In this document: piece by piece, positions 29,520 to 37,930 of the stretch
Numbering within the stretch: the first letter of the stretch is position 1
Layout: the number at the start of each line of letters is the position of its first letter
The notes under the pieces: generated by a model
Told to the model about the DNA's origin: nothing
Databases searched by the model: none
The model's input: the letters and a program-made list of their open reading frames with translations, nothing else
Position numbers and translations under genes: made by a program
Assembly: GCA_030448225.1 (NCBI GenBank)
Contig: JAUJNJ010000037.1
Coordinates: 1 to 63,054, forward strand
Length of the DNA: 63,054 nt
DNA from: Phycisphaerae bacterium
GTDB lineage: Bacteria; Planctomycetota; Phycisphaerae; Tepidisphaerales; Tepidisphaeraceae
Reading direction: 5' to 3'

Positions 29520-29964
29520 ATGAAAATACCGTCGCCGCCGCCCTCGTCCTGACGATCGCCTCGCCGCCATCGGTGCCGGCTGTTCGAACGACCGCGGCGG
29601 CGGCGGCGGCGACGCGAGCGACGACGCGCCGAAGGTGCTCGTCGACCGCGGCGTGCCCGGCGGCAAGGCCGTGCCGGCCCCGCCGGCGGCGAGCCCCCGT
29701 CGACGCGGCCGCAGGAGTTCACCGGCACGCTCGAGGAGCGTGGCGGCGGTCGGCGGCGAGACGACCGGCTGAAGCGCGTCGTGGGCGACGGGCAGGCGGG
29801 CGCGATCGACGTCGACGTGTCGAAGGTCCGCGCCGACGCCGACCGCCTCGCCGGCCGCCGCGTGAAGGTGTCGGGCCGGATGACCCGCCGCGACTGGCCC
29901 GAGCGCGGCGAGACCAACGTGCTGGTCGTCGAGCGCATCGAGGCGGCGGCGCGCGGCGCGGTGA
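29520..29964 (+). CDS. Small lipoprotein, frame-broken
   Basis: ATG 29520 follows GAGGAG. The first codons read MK then, after an early indel, NTVAAALVLTIA and LAAIGAGCSNDRGG, a lipobox with the Cys that would carry the lipid. Then a Gly/Asp-rich linker, and a small domain: GAIDVDVSKVRADADRLAGR followed by RVKVSGRMTRRDWPERGETN, similar in layout to short OB-like folds in other planctomycete lipoproteins. The end is uncertain: TGA 29962 fits if one more indel is assumed. Located in the membrane facing the periplasm. Function unknown. Confidence 0.6.
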
Positions 29965-30117
29965 GATGGATCGCGCGCGTTCGCGTTCGCGGAGCGTCGT
30001 CATCGGCATCGGCCCGGCCCGCCGCACGGCGGGTGGTCGGGCGCTCGCATCCCAGTTCAACGACATGCGCGCGCCGGGCCGCTGACTTCCGCCCGCCGCG
30101 CGCTACAACTCGGGGCG

Positions 30118-31092
30118 ATGTCGCCGCTCGCCCACGTCCCCGCCGCCGAGGCCCGCGCCGCCGGGCTGTCGCTCGGCGTGGGCGCGGCGCTGATGGCGGT
30201 GAAGTTCGCCGCCTACTTCGTCACCGGGTCGGCCGCGATCTTCTCCGACGCGCTGGAGAGCATCGTGAACGTGCTGGCGGCGGCGTTCGCGTTGTCGGGG
30301 CGCTGTACTACGCGCACCGACCGGCCGACGAGAGCCACCCGTACGGGCACGGCAAGGTCGAGTTCCTCGCCGCCGGGTTCGAGGGCGGATGATCCTGCTC
30401 GCCGCGGCTGGCCGGGGCGGCCAAGGCGGTCGACTCGCTCGTCCGCCGGGCGACGCTGCCGACGGCGGGGCTGAACCTCGGCCTCGTGCTCGTCGCCGCC
30501 GCGCTCGTGGTGAACGGCCTGCTCGGGCTGCACCTGATCCGCACCGGCCGGCGGTACGGGTCGATCACGCTCGTCGCCGACGGGCGGCACCTCATGAGCG
30601 ACGCGGTCACCAGCGTCGCGGCGGCTGGCCGGGCTGATCGTCGTCCGCCTCACCGGCTGGGGGTGGGCGGACCCGGTCGCGGCGTTGGTGGTATCTGCTT
30701 ACATCGCGTGGGTCGGGCTGGGGCTCGTGCGCCACGCGCTGGGCGGCCTGCTCGACCGGCAGGACGAGGCCGACGAGACGCTGCTCCGCTCGATCCTCGA
30801 CGGCCACCTCGGCCCCGGCGGGCGCCCGCCGCGCATCTGCGGCTACCACAAGCTCCGCCACCGCCACAGCGGGCGGTACCACTGGGTCGACTTCCACCTG
30901 CACCTCCCCGCCGCGTGGAACGTCGAGCGCGGGCACCGCGTCGCCACGTCGATCGAGCGGGAGATCCAGGAGGCGCTGGGCGAGGGGACGGCGACGGCCC
31001 ACGTCGAGCCGTGCAACCACGCCGACTGCGACCGCTGCGACCCGCCCGCCCCGCCGCCGCCGTCCTCGGAACCGACGTCGGTCCGGGCGTAG
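30118..31092 (+). CDS. Cation diffusion facilitator (CDF) family metal transporter, frame-broken
   Basis: An inner-membrane divalent-cation/proton antiporter. From ATG 30118 the first helices read LSLGVGAALMAVKFAAYFVT, with the metal-site motif SAAIFSDALESIVN. After a frame change come YYAHRPADESHPYGHGKVEF (conserved HPYGHGK loop) and LVADGRHLMSDAVTSVAAA, the second metal site. The C-terminal cytoplasmic domain is clean (YHWVDFHLHLPAAWNVERGH), ending in a Cys/His tail (EPCNHADCDRCDPP) that may bind metal. Three frame changes. Zinc, manganese or iron cannot be told apart here. Confidence 0.9.
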
Positions 31093-31128
31093 GTCACCCG
31101 GCGGTCTGACGCAACGATCGGCGCTCCA

Positions 31129-31164
31129 CGGGGAACCGTGGGAGCAAGATCCCGCGGCGTTCGA
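31129..31164. repeat. Dispersed hairpin repeat, copy 1
   Basis: GGGGAACCGTGGGAGCAAGA followed by TCCCGCGGCGTTCGAA. A 35-bp near-identical copy is at 57026-57061, where the stem is complete (CCGTGGGAGCAAGCTCCCAC). The rest of the 500-bp gap (31093-31594) has no gene. Confidence 0.7.
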
Positions 31165-31594
31165 ACACGTCGCGCGGTTACACGCCCTGCTGCTCGGAAC
31201 GCCGGCGCGGCGCGCCTCGGTCCAACTTGACGCCGCGCACGTGCCGCCGGGTTTCTCGGTCAAAATGTAAAGATGTCCCCCGGAAAACAGGGATAACCAG
31301 TGAGTGCCGCGGCCGCCCTTCCCCGGCGCCGGGCGGCGAAAACCCCGGGCGGAGCGGGCACTTCGGCCGGTTTTCCAACTGGAATTCGCGATATCTTTGC
31401 GCCGGACGTTGAAAACCCCGGCGTTTCGCGTAGTTTTACGCGTCCGCCCCCCGGCCGAGGCGGGACTCGGGCCGGCGGGCGGCGCACCTCGTGCTCGTAT
31501 TCCGACGGGGCCGGGCACCGGCGGCGGGCGGACCGCGGCCGGCAACCATCGGGGCAACGACCGACCACGCATCTCTCGAAAGGAGATCCATCCC

Positions 31595-31912
31595 ATGGCC
31601 AAGACAGCGACCGCCACCAAGACGATGACGAAGTCCGAGATCGCCGCCCACCTCGCCGAGAAGGTCGAGGGCGTGAGCAAGAAGCAGGTCTCGCAGATCA
31701 TGCAGGTGATGAGCGAACTGGCGTACAAGCAGGCGAAGAACCAGTTCACGATCCCGGGCATCGGCAAGCTCGTCCTCGTCGAGCGCCCGGCGCGCGACAT
31801 GGTCATGCGGTTCGGCCCCAAGCAGGGCCAGACCGTGAAGATCCCCAAGAAGAAGGTCCTGAAGTTCCGCGTCGCCAAGGCCGCCAAGGACGCGATCCTC
31901 GGCACGAAGTAA
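31595..31912 (+). CDS. HU/IHF-family DNA-binding protein
   Basis: 105 residues from ATG 31595, with AAAGGAG upstream. MTKSEIAAHLAEKVEGVSKK is the helical dimerisation half. FTIPGIGKLVLVERPARDM is the HU core (F-x-x-x-G-x-G), with the DNA-contacting arm in RPARDMVMRFGPKQGQTVKI. A short Thr/Lys extension (AKTATATK) precedes the usual start. It compacts and bends DNA as a dimer. It stands alone with its own strong terminator at 31990-32025. Frame intact. Confidence 0.93.
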   Translation: MAKTATATKTMTKSEIAAHLAEKVEGVSKKQVSQIMQVMSELAYKQAKNQFTIPGIGKLVLVERPARDMVMRFGPKQGQTVKIPKKKVLKFRVAKAAKDAILGTK

Positions 31913-31989
31913 CCCGCCGCGGCCGCCGACGATGACGCGGCCGACGCGTGCCGTCGTCCCGGCGGGCGGTCGGACGGACTCGATCAACC

Positions 31990-32025
31990 GAAGCCCCGTG
32001 CGCGCCGACACGCGCACGGGGCTTC
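31990..32025 (+). terminator. Rho-independent terminator of the HU gene
   Basis: A 15-bp perfect stem (GAAGCCCCGTGCGCG with its complement) and a 6-base loop, followed by GTTCGT. Located about 80 bp after the HU stop codon. The remainder to 32344 shows no gene. Confidence 0.85.
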
Positions 32026-32344
32026 GTTCGTGCGCGGCGAAACCATCTCGCCCGCGCGAGGCGTCCGGGACAAGCCAGGCGCGAAAATGGCCACCGAAGC
32101 GCCGAGGCACGGAGACGTGCTCTCAATGATTCACACCGCTCGCGCGAGGGGTCGTACCGGACGCGCTCGCGCAACCGCCGGCGTGATCGGTCGTTGGTTC
32201 CGCCGGACGCGCCACCTTCGCCACATTGGCCGGCCCGACCCGGACACAACGGCCGCGCCCGTCGGCCGGGCGAGGGGGAACCGGCGCCGCACGGCCCGCG
32301 GTACGCCCGTTGCTAAATGAGAATCGTCTGAGATAAGGAGACCG

Positions 32345-32827
32345 ATGACGACCAGCAACGCGAACACCGAGACCGGCGACCGCGGCGAGGCGGTGCGGCA
32401 GCTCAACAGCCTGCTGCGCGGCGAGATCTCGGCCGCCGAGACGTACCGCATGGCGATCGACAAAATCGTCGACAGCCCCGCGTCGGCCACGAACGCCGGC
32501 CTGCTCCGCGAGATCCAGGAAGAGCACGGCCGGGCCGCCCAGGGCCTGCGCGACCGCATCCGGGAACTCGGCGGCGAGGCGTCCGACTCCTCCGGCGCGT
32601 GGGGCGCGTGGGCCAAGACCGTTCAGGGCACGATGAACCTCTTCGGCGACGCCTCGGCCCTGAAGAGCCTCAAGGAGGGCGAGGAGCACGGCATGAAGGA
32701 CTACCAGGAAGCCGTCGACGACGTCGACGCCTCCACCGCCCAGCTCATCCGCAACCAACTCATCCCCGCCCAGCAGCGGCACATCAACATGCTCGACCAG
32801 ATGATGGGATCGCTGACCAAGGCGTGA
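32345..32827 (+). CDS. DUF2383 (PA2169-type) ferritin-like four-helix bundle protein
   Basis: 160 residues from ATG 32345; AAGGAG is 7 nt upstream. The four helices are visible: EAVRQLNSLLRGEISAAETY, AGLLREIQEEHGRAAQGLRD, SALKSLKEGEEHGMKDYQEA and RNQLIPAQQRHINMLDQMMG. Each carries the Glu/His pattern typical of the ferritin-like DUF2383 family. Members are often stress-induced; metal binding is possible but not shown. Cytoplasmic. Frame intact; single gene. Confidence 0.88.
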   Translation: MTTSNANTETGDRGEAVRQLNSLLRGEISAAETYRMAIDKIVDSPASATNAGLLREIQEEHGRAAQGLRDRIRELGGEASDSSGAWGAWAKTVQGTMNLFGDASALKSLKEGEEHGMKDYQEAVDDVDASTAQLIRNQLIPAQQRHINMLDQMMGSLTKA

Positions 32828-32870
32828 GGAAACGCGAGGACGAAATACCGGGGGACCAACCCCAGGCTCA

Positions 32871-32898
32871 CCCATTTAGCCGGCTCGCTTGGGAGCCG
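32871..32898. repeat. Dispersed hairpin repeat, CCCATTTAGCCGGCTCGC type, copy 1
   Basis: CCCATTTAGCCGGCTCGCTT ends in GGGAGCCG. Copies lie at 37275-37304 and, inverted, at 37557-37584 (CGAGCCGGCTAAATGGG). Each has a short GGCTCGC/GCGAGCC-like stem. Confidence 0.75.
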
Positions 32899-32950
32899 CG
32901 TCAAACGATGTGCGTCGAGCAAGGCACCGCGGAAGTGACGAGGGCCCTAA

Positions 32951-33105
32951 GAGCTTCTAAAAGAAGAGCTTCTAAAAGTACCGGTCCGCGAGAAATGTCA
33001 TCCTGAGCGCAGCGAAGGATCTCCCGTGGTTCCTGCGACACCCGCGTGGGATCCTTCGCTACGCTCAGGATGACAGCTTGCCCACCGCGGTTCTTTTAGA
33101 CGCTC
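32951..33105. repeat. Nested inverted repeats around the TCATCCTGAGCG element
   Basis: The inner element has arms GTCATCCTGAGCGCAGCGAA (32997) and TTCGCTACGCTCAGGATGAC (ends 33075), nearly perfect over about 27 bp. Outside it, GAGCTTCTAAAAGAA (32951) pairs with TTCTTTTAGACGCTC (ends 33105). The outer left word is tandemly repeated once. So one palindrome sits inside another, in the gap between the DUF2383 and S18 genes. Confidence 0.85.
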
Positions 33106-33233
33106 TATGTCGAGTCTTGCTCGTCGTCAAACGACCGTTCAACTGCGGGCAGGATGCCGTAGCCCCGAACGCTCACGCTGAAATGGGGACGCCACGCCGG
33201 GCGAACGACAAGTACCCGATCCCGAGACGTCAA

Positions 33234-33276
33234 AAAGCACAGCGCCCGACCCATGCAGGGTCGGGCGCTGTGCTTT
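33234..33276. terminator. Bidirectional-looking strong terminator near rpsR
   Basis: A 19-bp stem (AAAGCACAGCGCCCGACCC with its complement) with loop ATGCA. The left side is CAAAAAG, giving a U tract on the minus strand about 30 bp after the rpsR stop; the right side ends GCTTT. It mainly serves rpsR. Confidence 0.88.
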
Positions 33277-33306
33277 ATACGTCGTGCTTACCGTCCGGAC
33301 GGTCGG

Positions 33307-33585
33307 TTACCCGATCGTCGCGGTGTACGGCAGCAGGGCCATGTAGCGGGCGCGCTTCACGGCCTTGGCGATCATCCGCTGCTCCATGGCGTTGGCGCCG
33401 GTGCGCTTGCGGCTGTTGATCTTGCCGTTGCCGCTCATGAGCTTCTTGAGCGTCTCGGTGTCCTTGTAGTCGATGTACACGTCGCCCGAAGCGGCGGTGC
33501 GGGCCACCTTGATCTTCGGCCGGTTCATCTGCTGGAACTTCTCGTTCCGCTCGCGACGCTCGCGGTTGCTTTCGGGCTTGGCCAT
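33307..33585 (-). CDS. rpsR: 30S ribosomal protein S18 (bS18)
   Basis: 92 residues from ATG 33585, with GGAG about 11 nt upstream. The core VYIDYKDTETLKKLMSGNGK and RKRTGANAMEQRMIAKAVKR, ending ARYMALLPYTA, is diagnostic of S18, which binds S6 in the platform of the small subunit. A ~30-residue basic extension (PESNRERRERNEKFQQMNRP) lies before the core. It stands alone: in most bacteria rpsR is with rpsF, ssb and rplI, none of which is nearby. Frame intact. Confidence 0.97.
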   Translation of the reverse strand: MAKPESNRERRERNEKFQQMNRPKIKVARTAASGDVYIDYKDTETLKKLMSGNGKINSRKRTGANAMEQRMIAKAVKRARYMALLPYTATIG

Positions 33586-33760
33586 AACAGGTTCAACTCC
33601 AACTTCAATTCAAAGGAGACTTACCGAGCAAAGGGGGAGGATTTTAGCAGACGCCTGCCCCGATGCAAGAGCGGCCGCTCCCGACGGGTGCGCCCCAGCG
33701 AGCAACATGCTGCCTTACCAGCAGTTATTGTCAGCCCGAGCATCCGAAGGCTAGACGGTT

Positions 33761-33975
33761 AACCGCGGAGACGCGGAGACCGCGGAGAAATCGGAAACTA
33801 GAAGTGTTAGCCACCGATGGGGCACCGATTCACACCGATAAGACCAAGGAGCTGCTGCCCCCGCCGATCTTGCTCCACAATTGCATTTCATCGGTGTCCA
33901 TCGGTGCCCCATCGGTGGCTCAACCTCGTCGCCTTTCTCTTCTCCTCGAGTTCCGCGTCTCCGCGTCTCGCACTC
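33761..33975. repeat. Composite nested inverted repeat of two families
   Basis: Inner element: AGCCACCGATGGGGCACCGA (33809) pairs with TCGGTGCCCCATCGGTGGCT (ends 33920), about 33 of 35 bp matching. Outer arms: AACCGCGGAGACGCGGAGAC (33761) and TTCCGCGTCTCCGCGTCTCG (33951). The inner family recurs at 39428; the outer CGGAGACG/CACGGAGA word recurs at 35121, 38681 and 59519. It lies between rpsR and the phosphatase gene. Confidence 0.88.
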
Positions 33976-34042
33976 TTGCAGCCGAGTCACGCCAGCCCGA
34001 GCCGGCTTTACTTGCGGCGGGCGCGTCGGTACCACGAGCGGC

Positions 34043-35101
34043 ATGCGAACCCCCCGCCTGCCGCTCGCGATCGTGCTCGCGCTGCCGTTCCTCGTCGCCG
34101 CCGCGCCGGACGCGGGGCGCGACGCGCGGCCGCTGGCGCGGATCGGCCTGGGGTCGTGTGCGAAGCAGGACCGGCCGCAGCCGATCTGGGACGCGGTGCT
34201 GGCGGCCAAGCCGGAGATCTTCGTCCTGCTCGGCGACAACATCTACGGCGACACGCAGGACATGGCCGTCATGAAGCGGAAGTACGACCAGTTCGCCGCC
34301 GTGCCCGGGTTCGCCAAGCTCCGCGAGACGTGCCCGATCCTCGCGACGTGGGACGACCACGACTACGGCGTCAACGACGGCGGCAAGGAGTACCCGAAGC
34401 GCAGGGAGTCGCAGCAGGTCTTCCTCGACTTCTTCGCCGAGCCCGCCGACTCCCCCCGCCGCGGGCGCGACGGCGTCTACGACGTGCAAACCTTCGGCCC
34501 GCCCGGCAAGCGCGTGCAGTTCATCCTGCTCGACACGCGCAGCGGCCGCGATTTGCTGAAGGACAACACCAACAAGACGAAGGGCGCCGGCCCCTACATG
34601 CCCGACCCCGACCCGGCCAAGCGCATCCTGAGCGACGAGCAATGGGCCTGGCTCGAGGCGCGCCTGCGCGAACCGGCCGAGCTGCGGATCATCTGCTCGA
34701 GCATTCAGTTCGTCGTCGACGAGCACGGCTGGGAGAAGTGGGGCAACTTCCCCGCCGAGCGCCAGCGCATGGTGAACCTCATCCGCGACACGAAGGCCAA
34801 CGGCGTCGTCTTCGTCAGCGGCGACCGCCACCTCGCCGAACTGTCGAAGATGGCCGACGCCGGCGTGCCGTATCCCCTCTACGACCTCACCGCCAGCAGC
34901 CTGAATCAACCGCACGGCCGCCCCGGCGAGCAGGACCCGAGCCGCTACCGCATCGGCCGGATGTATCAGCAGGCGAACTTCGGCCTGATCAACATCGACT
35001 GGTCGGCGAACGACCCCGCGATCAACTTCCAGATCCTGGACGTGGCCGGCAAGGTCGTGATCGACCACACGGCGCGCCTGTCGGAGTTACGCGCGAAGTG
35101 A
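34043..35101 (+). CDS. Exported PhoD-like alkaline phosphatase family protein
   Basis: 352 residues from ATG 34043 with a signal peptide (LPLAIVLALPFLVAAAP). The metallophosphoesterase ligands appear in order: GLGSCAKQDRP, VLLGDNIYGDTQD, ATWDDHDYGVND, and VVFVSGDRHLAEL. These match PhoD-type calcium/iron phosphatases that release phosphate from esters outside the cytoplasm. It is somewhat short for PhoD (no long N-terminal fibronectin-like domain), as in other planctomycete members. Upstream is the composite repeat at 33761-33975; 20 bp downstream another repeat begins. Frame intact. Confidence 0.9.
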   Translation: MRTPRLPLAIVLALPFLVAAAPDAGRDARPLARIGLGSCAKQDRPQPIWDAVLAAKPEIFVLLGDNIYGDTQDMAVMKRKYDQFAAVPGFAKLRETCPILATWDDHDYGVNDGGKEYPKRRESQQVFLDFFAEPADSPRRGRDGVYDVQTFGPPGKRVQFILLDTRSGRDLLKDNTNKTKGAGPYMPDPDPAKRILSDEQWAWLEARLREPAELRIICSSIQFVVDEHGWEKWGNFPAERQRMVNLIRDTKANGVVFVSGDRHLAELSKMADAGVPYPLYDLTASSLNQPHGRPGEQDPSRYRIGRMYQQANFGLINIDWSANDPAINFQILDVAGKVVIDHTARLSELRAK

Positions 35102-35120
35102 CGATCGACGTCGCGTAGAA

Positions 35121-35286
35121 TTGAACCACGGAGACACGGAGACACGGAGGAATGACAGAGAAGGCGAGGATGGAACATTGGACGATATCAGCTGGAGGAA
35201 GACGAAGAACTCCGCGGAACCTCGTCTTCCCCAATCTCCATCATCCGTCTTCGTCTTCTCTTCCTGCCTCCGTGTCTCCGCTGAAT
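35121..35286. repeat. Inverted repeat, CACGGAGA family
   Basis: Left TTGAACCACGGAGACACGGA (35121) pairs with right CCTCCGTGTCTCCGCTGAAT (ends 35286). An inner stem of GGAAGACGAAGAA and TTCGTCTTC adds a second level. It fills the gap between the phosphatase and the next gene, ending 8 bp before that gene's ATG. Confidence 0.85.
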
Positions 35287-35294
35287 CCTTGGTT

Positions 35295-35660
35295 ATGCCG
35301 ACACCGCCCCTCGACAAGCTGATCGCGTCCGCGCCCGGCGCGAAGACCGTCTACCTCGACGCGACCGGCTGGCTGGAGGGGAAGTCGCCGGCAGACATCA
35401 AAGCCATCTATCGCGACTTCAAAGGCAAGTTTCAGCCACAGGAGGCGGCGATGATCAAGGTGCTCGGCAAGCCCACGTGGAGTCTTCCCGCCGACCGGGA
35501 ATGGTTCGACACTTGGTACCCGGAGTGTCTGCACGCGGCCGCGTGGGAGCGTGAGGACAAGGTCGTATGCTTGGCGGTCGAGCACCACGACCGGGAGACG
35601 CCCGTCGGCCTAGTCCTCCGGTGCCTGACCCGCGAGGAGATCGACGAACTGTCGGCGTAA
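35295..35660 (+). CDS. Hypothetical protein, 121 residues
   Basis: ATG 35295 lies just after the repeat at 35121-35286, so no clear Shine-Dalgarno is present. The sequence (KTVYLDATGWLEGKSPADIK, WFDTWYPECLHAAAWERED, VGLVLRCLTREEIDELSA) is compositionally normal, cytoplasmic, without recognised motifs. Frame intact. Not assigned to a family. Confidence 0.6.
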   Translation: MPTPPLDKLIASAPGAKTVYLDATGWLEGKSPADIKAIYRDFKGKFQPQEAAMIKVLGKPTWSLPADREWFDTWYPECLHAAAWEREDKVVCLAVEHHDRETPVGLVLRCLTREEIDELSA

Positions 35661-35790
35661 CGCGCGGCTGGAGCGGACCGTGCCGGCGGGTACAGTGCTT
35701 GTCGATCGAGCGTCGCGCGTGGGCCGCCGCGGCCGCTCAACGGCTTCACGTTATCCCGCAGCAGCCGATGACGCTTTTCTGGGAGGCCTG

Positions 35791-36258
35791 ATGCGAGTTG
35801 CGTTTCTCACGGCGGTGGCTTTCCTCGTCTCGATTTCAGCCGTCGGGCGAATCTCCCGCGCCGACGACGGGGACGACGAGTGGGCGAAGCTCGACGGGAC
35901 GTGGGAGGTGGTCGACGAGAACGTGAACGGCCAATCCCAGGAGGACGCCGGGTACGGGCAGGCCGCTCAGGTGATGATCTTCGGGCGTTCGATGATCGTG
36001 TTGAACAAGTTCGACTCGCTCAAGTACCAGGCCAGGCTGCGCAAGCTCGATCCGTCCGCCTCGCCCGCTGCGGTCGACCTGTCGGTGCAGGAGGCCGGGA
36101 AACAAGTGCGCAAGTTTCCGGCCGTTTACAAGCTCGACGGCGACGACCTGCAAATCTGCTGGTGGTTCAACGACGAAAAGAACCCGCGTCCGACGAAGCT
36201 CGAAAAGGGCGAAGGGCTCCGCCTGCTCGTCTTAAAGCGGGTGAGGGGGACGGAGTAG
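35791..36258 (+). CDS. Exported TIGR03067-like domain protein
   Basis: 155 residues from ATG 35791 with GGGAGG 4 nt upstream and a signal peptide (RVAFLTAVAFLVSISAVG). WAKLDGTWEVVDENVNGQ is the usual opening of the TIGR03067 domain of planctomycetes (a lipocalin-like small barrel), and VYKLDGDDLQICWW followed by RPTKLEKGEGLRLLVLKR is its usual close. Function unknown; extracytoplasmic. Frame intact. Confidence 0.85.
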   Translation: MRVAFLTAVAFLVSISAVGRISRADDGDDEWAKLDGTWEVVDENVNGQSQEDAGYGQAAQVMIFGRSMIVLNKFDSLKYQARLRKLDPSASPAAVDLSVQEAGKQVRKFPAVYKLDGDDLQICWWFNDEKNPRPTKLEKGEGLRLLVLKRVRGTE

Positions 36259-36671
36259 GGCTGATGCCATGGGGTCAGCGAACCGGCCGCGGGATAATCT
36301 CGCACTGCAACGGAGCGGCCGGGCGGAACGGTCCTGTGATTCGGAACGCGGCTCGGCGCCCGGCCGGCCGTTGAATGCTGGTCCGTTCAATCGCGTTTCA
36401 TTTCGCGCCGAAGACCGCCGACCCTCGACGAGTTCAACGTCGGGCAAATGTCGGCGGCGCCCTCGTTCACGTCTGAACAAACTCCCGCGCCGTCCTCGCG
36501 GGGATTCGCCACGTTTAGCCGCCGCTCGCAGAGCGGCGCGTCGTCCCGCCCCGTCGCGTGCGGCACGCATTCGCGCGACACCGACTCACACGACATCCGA
36601 CGCCACAACGCGTTGCGCGCGGCGCGAAAATGGGGAGGCGCCGCAACCCGAACATCTACCGAACTTTCTTC

Positions 36672-36699
36672 TTGACAAGTTAAAACCCGGCGGTAGAGT
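36672..36699 (+). promoter_or_regulatory. Sigma-70-like promoter with no gene downstream
   Basis: TTGACA (36672-36677), 16-nt spacer, TAGAGT (36694-36699). The -35 is perfect and the spacer AT-richer than its surroundings. No coding sequence follows for over 1.2 kb. Confidence 0.45.
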
Positions 36700-37274
36700 C
36701 GCCGTCGTCGTCTTACCGGCCGGCCGCGGACTTGGGAACCGCGGACCAAGGGAGTCCGGCCGATCCGCTTTCCATCCCGTTGCACCACACGGCCCGCCGC
36801 GCGGCATCCTACGCCGGGGCGCGGGTCCGGGGGACGGTCCGCGCGTCTCGCCGCGCGGCGCGCGTCCGCGGGTCGGTCCGCCGACCCAAGCGGGGCTGGC
36901 CGGCTGTGCGCGCGCGTGCGCCGTGCGAGGGCGCCCGCGACCCGCCCCCGGCCCGCCCCGGCACAGCGCGCGGCGTGCAACACGGCGGCGGGCGTGCGAG
37001 CGGACCGGCGGGCCCCACCCCGGCGACGGGGCGCGACCCCCCACCGGCCCGCGAGCGGGCCCCCGCGCGGCGACGCGCGGGGGCCGGGGCCGGGGACGCG
37101 GCGGCGGCCCACGGCGCCGACGCGCACCCGCCCCCGCCCCGCGCCGCCGGTGTGCGGCGCGGGAGCGACCCGGCGCCGACGCGGGTGCGGGTCCCCGGTT
37201 CCGATCACTATTCGATTCGCCGGACGCCGAGAGTTTCGAACGACCGGCGCGATGACGCGCGCGGCGTTGCTGAT

Positions 37275-37304
37275 TCCCATTCAGCCGGCTCGCCTTCGAG
37301 CCGG
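37275..37304. repeat. Dispersed hairpin repeat, CCCATTTAGCCGGCTCGC type, copy 2
   Basis: TCCCATTCAGCCGGCTCGCC ends TTCGAGCCGG. Same family as 32871-32898 and 37557-37584. Confidence 0.7.
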
Positions 37305-37349
37305 CAAGAGCGGTTCCGACCACCTCGTCGCGTCGCCCGGGGCATGCAT

Positions 37350-37425
37350 GTCATCCTGAGCAGCGGTGAAGGATCTCTCGAATGCCTCGCGAGACCTGCG
37401 GGAAAGATCCTTCGCACCGGATGAC
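37350..37425. repeat. Inverted repeat, TCATCCTGAGC family
   Basis: GTCATCCTGAGCAGCGGTGA (37350) with AGATCCTTCGCACCGGATGA (37405-37424) as the partner arm. Same family as the inner element at 32997-33075, with a diverged loop. Confidence 0.8.
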
Positions 37426-37556
37426 AGGGACGCGCCACTACGACGGTGCAACGAGTTGCAGCGACGCCCGTTCACGTCGCGCTGACGTGCGCAGGCGACG
37501 AGGGGCATCTGCGCCGGTCGCCGCGGTGCGGCGGCCGCGGGCGCGCGCCCACGACG

Positions 37557-37584
37557 CGGCTCGCAAGCGAGCCGGCTAAATGGG
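37557..37584. repeat. Dispersed hairpin repeat, CCCATTTAGCCGGCTCGC type, copy 3 (inverted)
   Basis: CGGCTCGCAAGCGAGCCGGC then TAAATGGG. It is the reverse complement of copy 1 apart from the loop. Confidence 0.75.
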
Positions 37585-37708
37585 AAGCAACCCCTCTCGC
37601 GGCCGAGGGGTTCCGGTCACGACGACTTTGCTCCCGCGCCGACTCCCTCTAACGCTCCCCCACACGAGGCGCGTCTTCGGAAACGTCGTGAAGGTTTCAA
37701 CCCTCAAC

Positions 37709-37791
37709 CCACGCCGGCCCAGAGCGTACCCGCGCGGGCCGGATCGCTCCTTGCGCATCCGCCCGGCCGGGTACGCTCTGGGCCGGCGTGG
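37709..37791. repeat. Perfect 23-bp inverted repeat
   Basis: CCACGCCGGCCCAGAGCGTA plus CCC (37709-37731) is exactly complementary to 37769-37791, with a 37-nt GC-rich centre. Flanks (CAACC/GGTTG) extend the pairing imperfectly. The arms are unique rather than tandem. It could also act as a terminator or RNA structure. Confidence 0.85.
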
Positions 37792-37930
37792 AGGGACGGG
37801 TTGGGCGAGAGGGGAGAGACCCTTGCGCTGTTTTGGTTATCTATGATCAATCGGTTTACATTCCGGAGCAGCGACGCCGGCGGTCGCCGGGAGCGGTCGC
37901 CGGGGTCATGGGTTTTTGCGGAGGTCCCGC

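Larger units (their letters stand above)
36259..37930. other. 1.7-kb gene-poor, extremely GC-rich, repeat-dense stretch
   Basis: No frame shows recognisable protein. About 36,800-37,200 is almost entirely G/C with dense CGCG. A near-consensus promoter (36672-36699) points into it. The second half holds four hairpin repeats (37275, 37350, 37557, 37709). I see no known RNA consensus. Confidence 0.55.

Noticed and set aside
31300..31594. Upstream extension of the HU gene to about 31304
   Set aside because: The ATG at 31595 has a strong Shine-Dalgarno and matches the family start; the extension is shadow-like.
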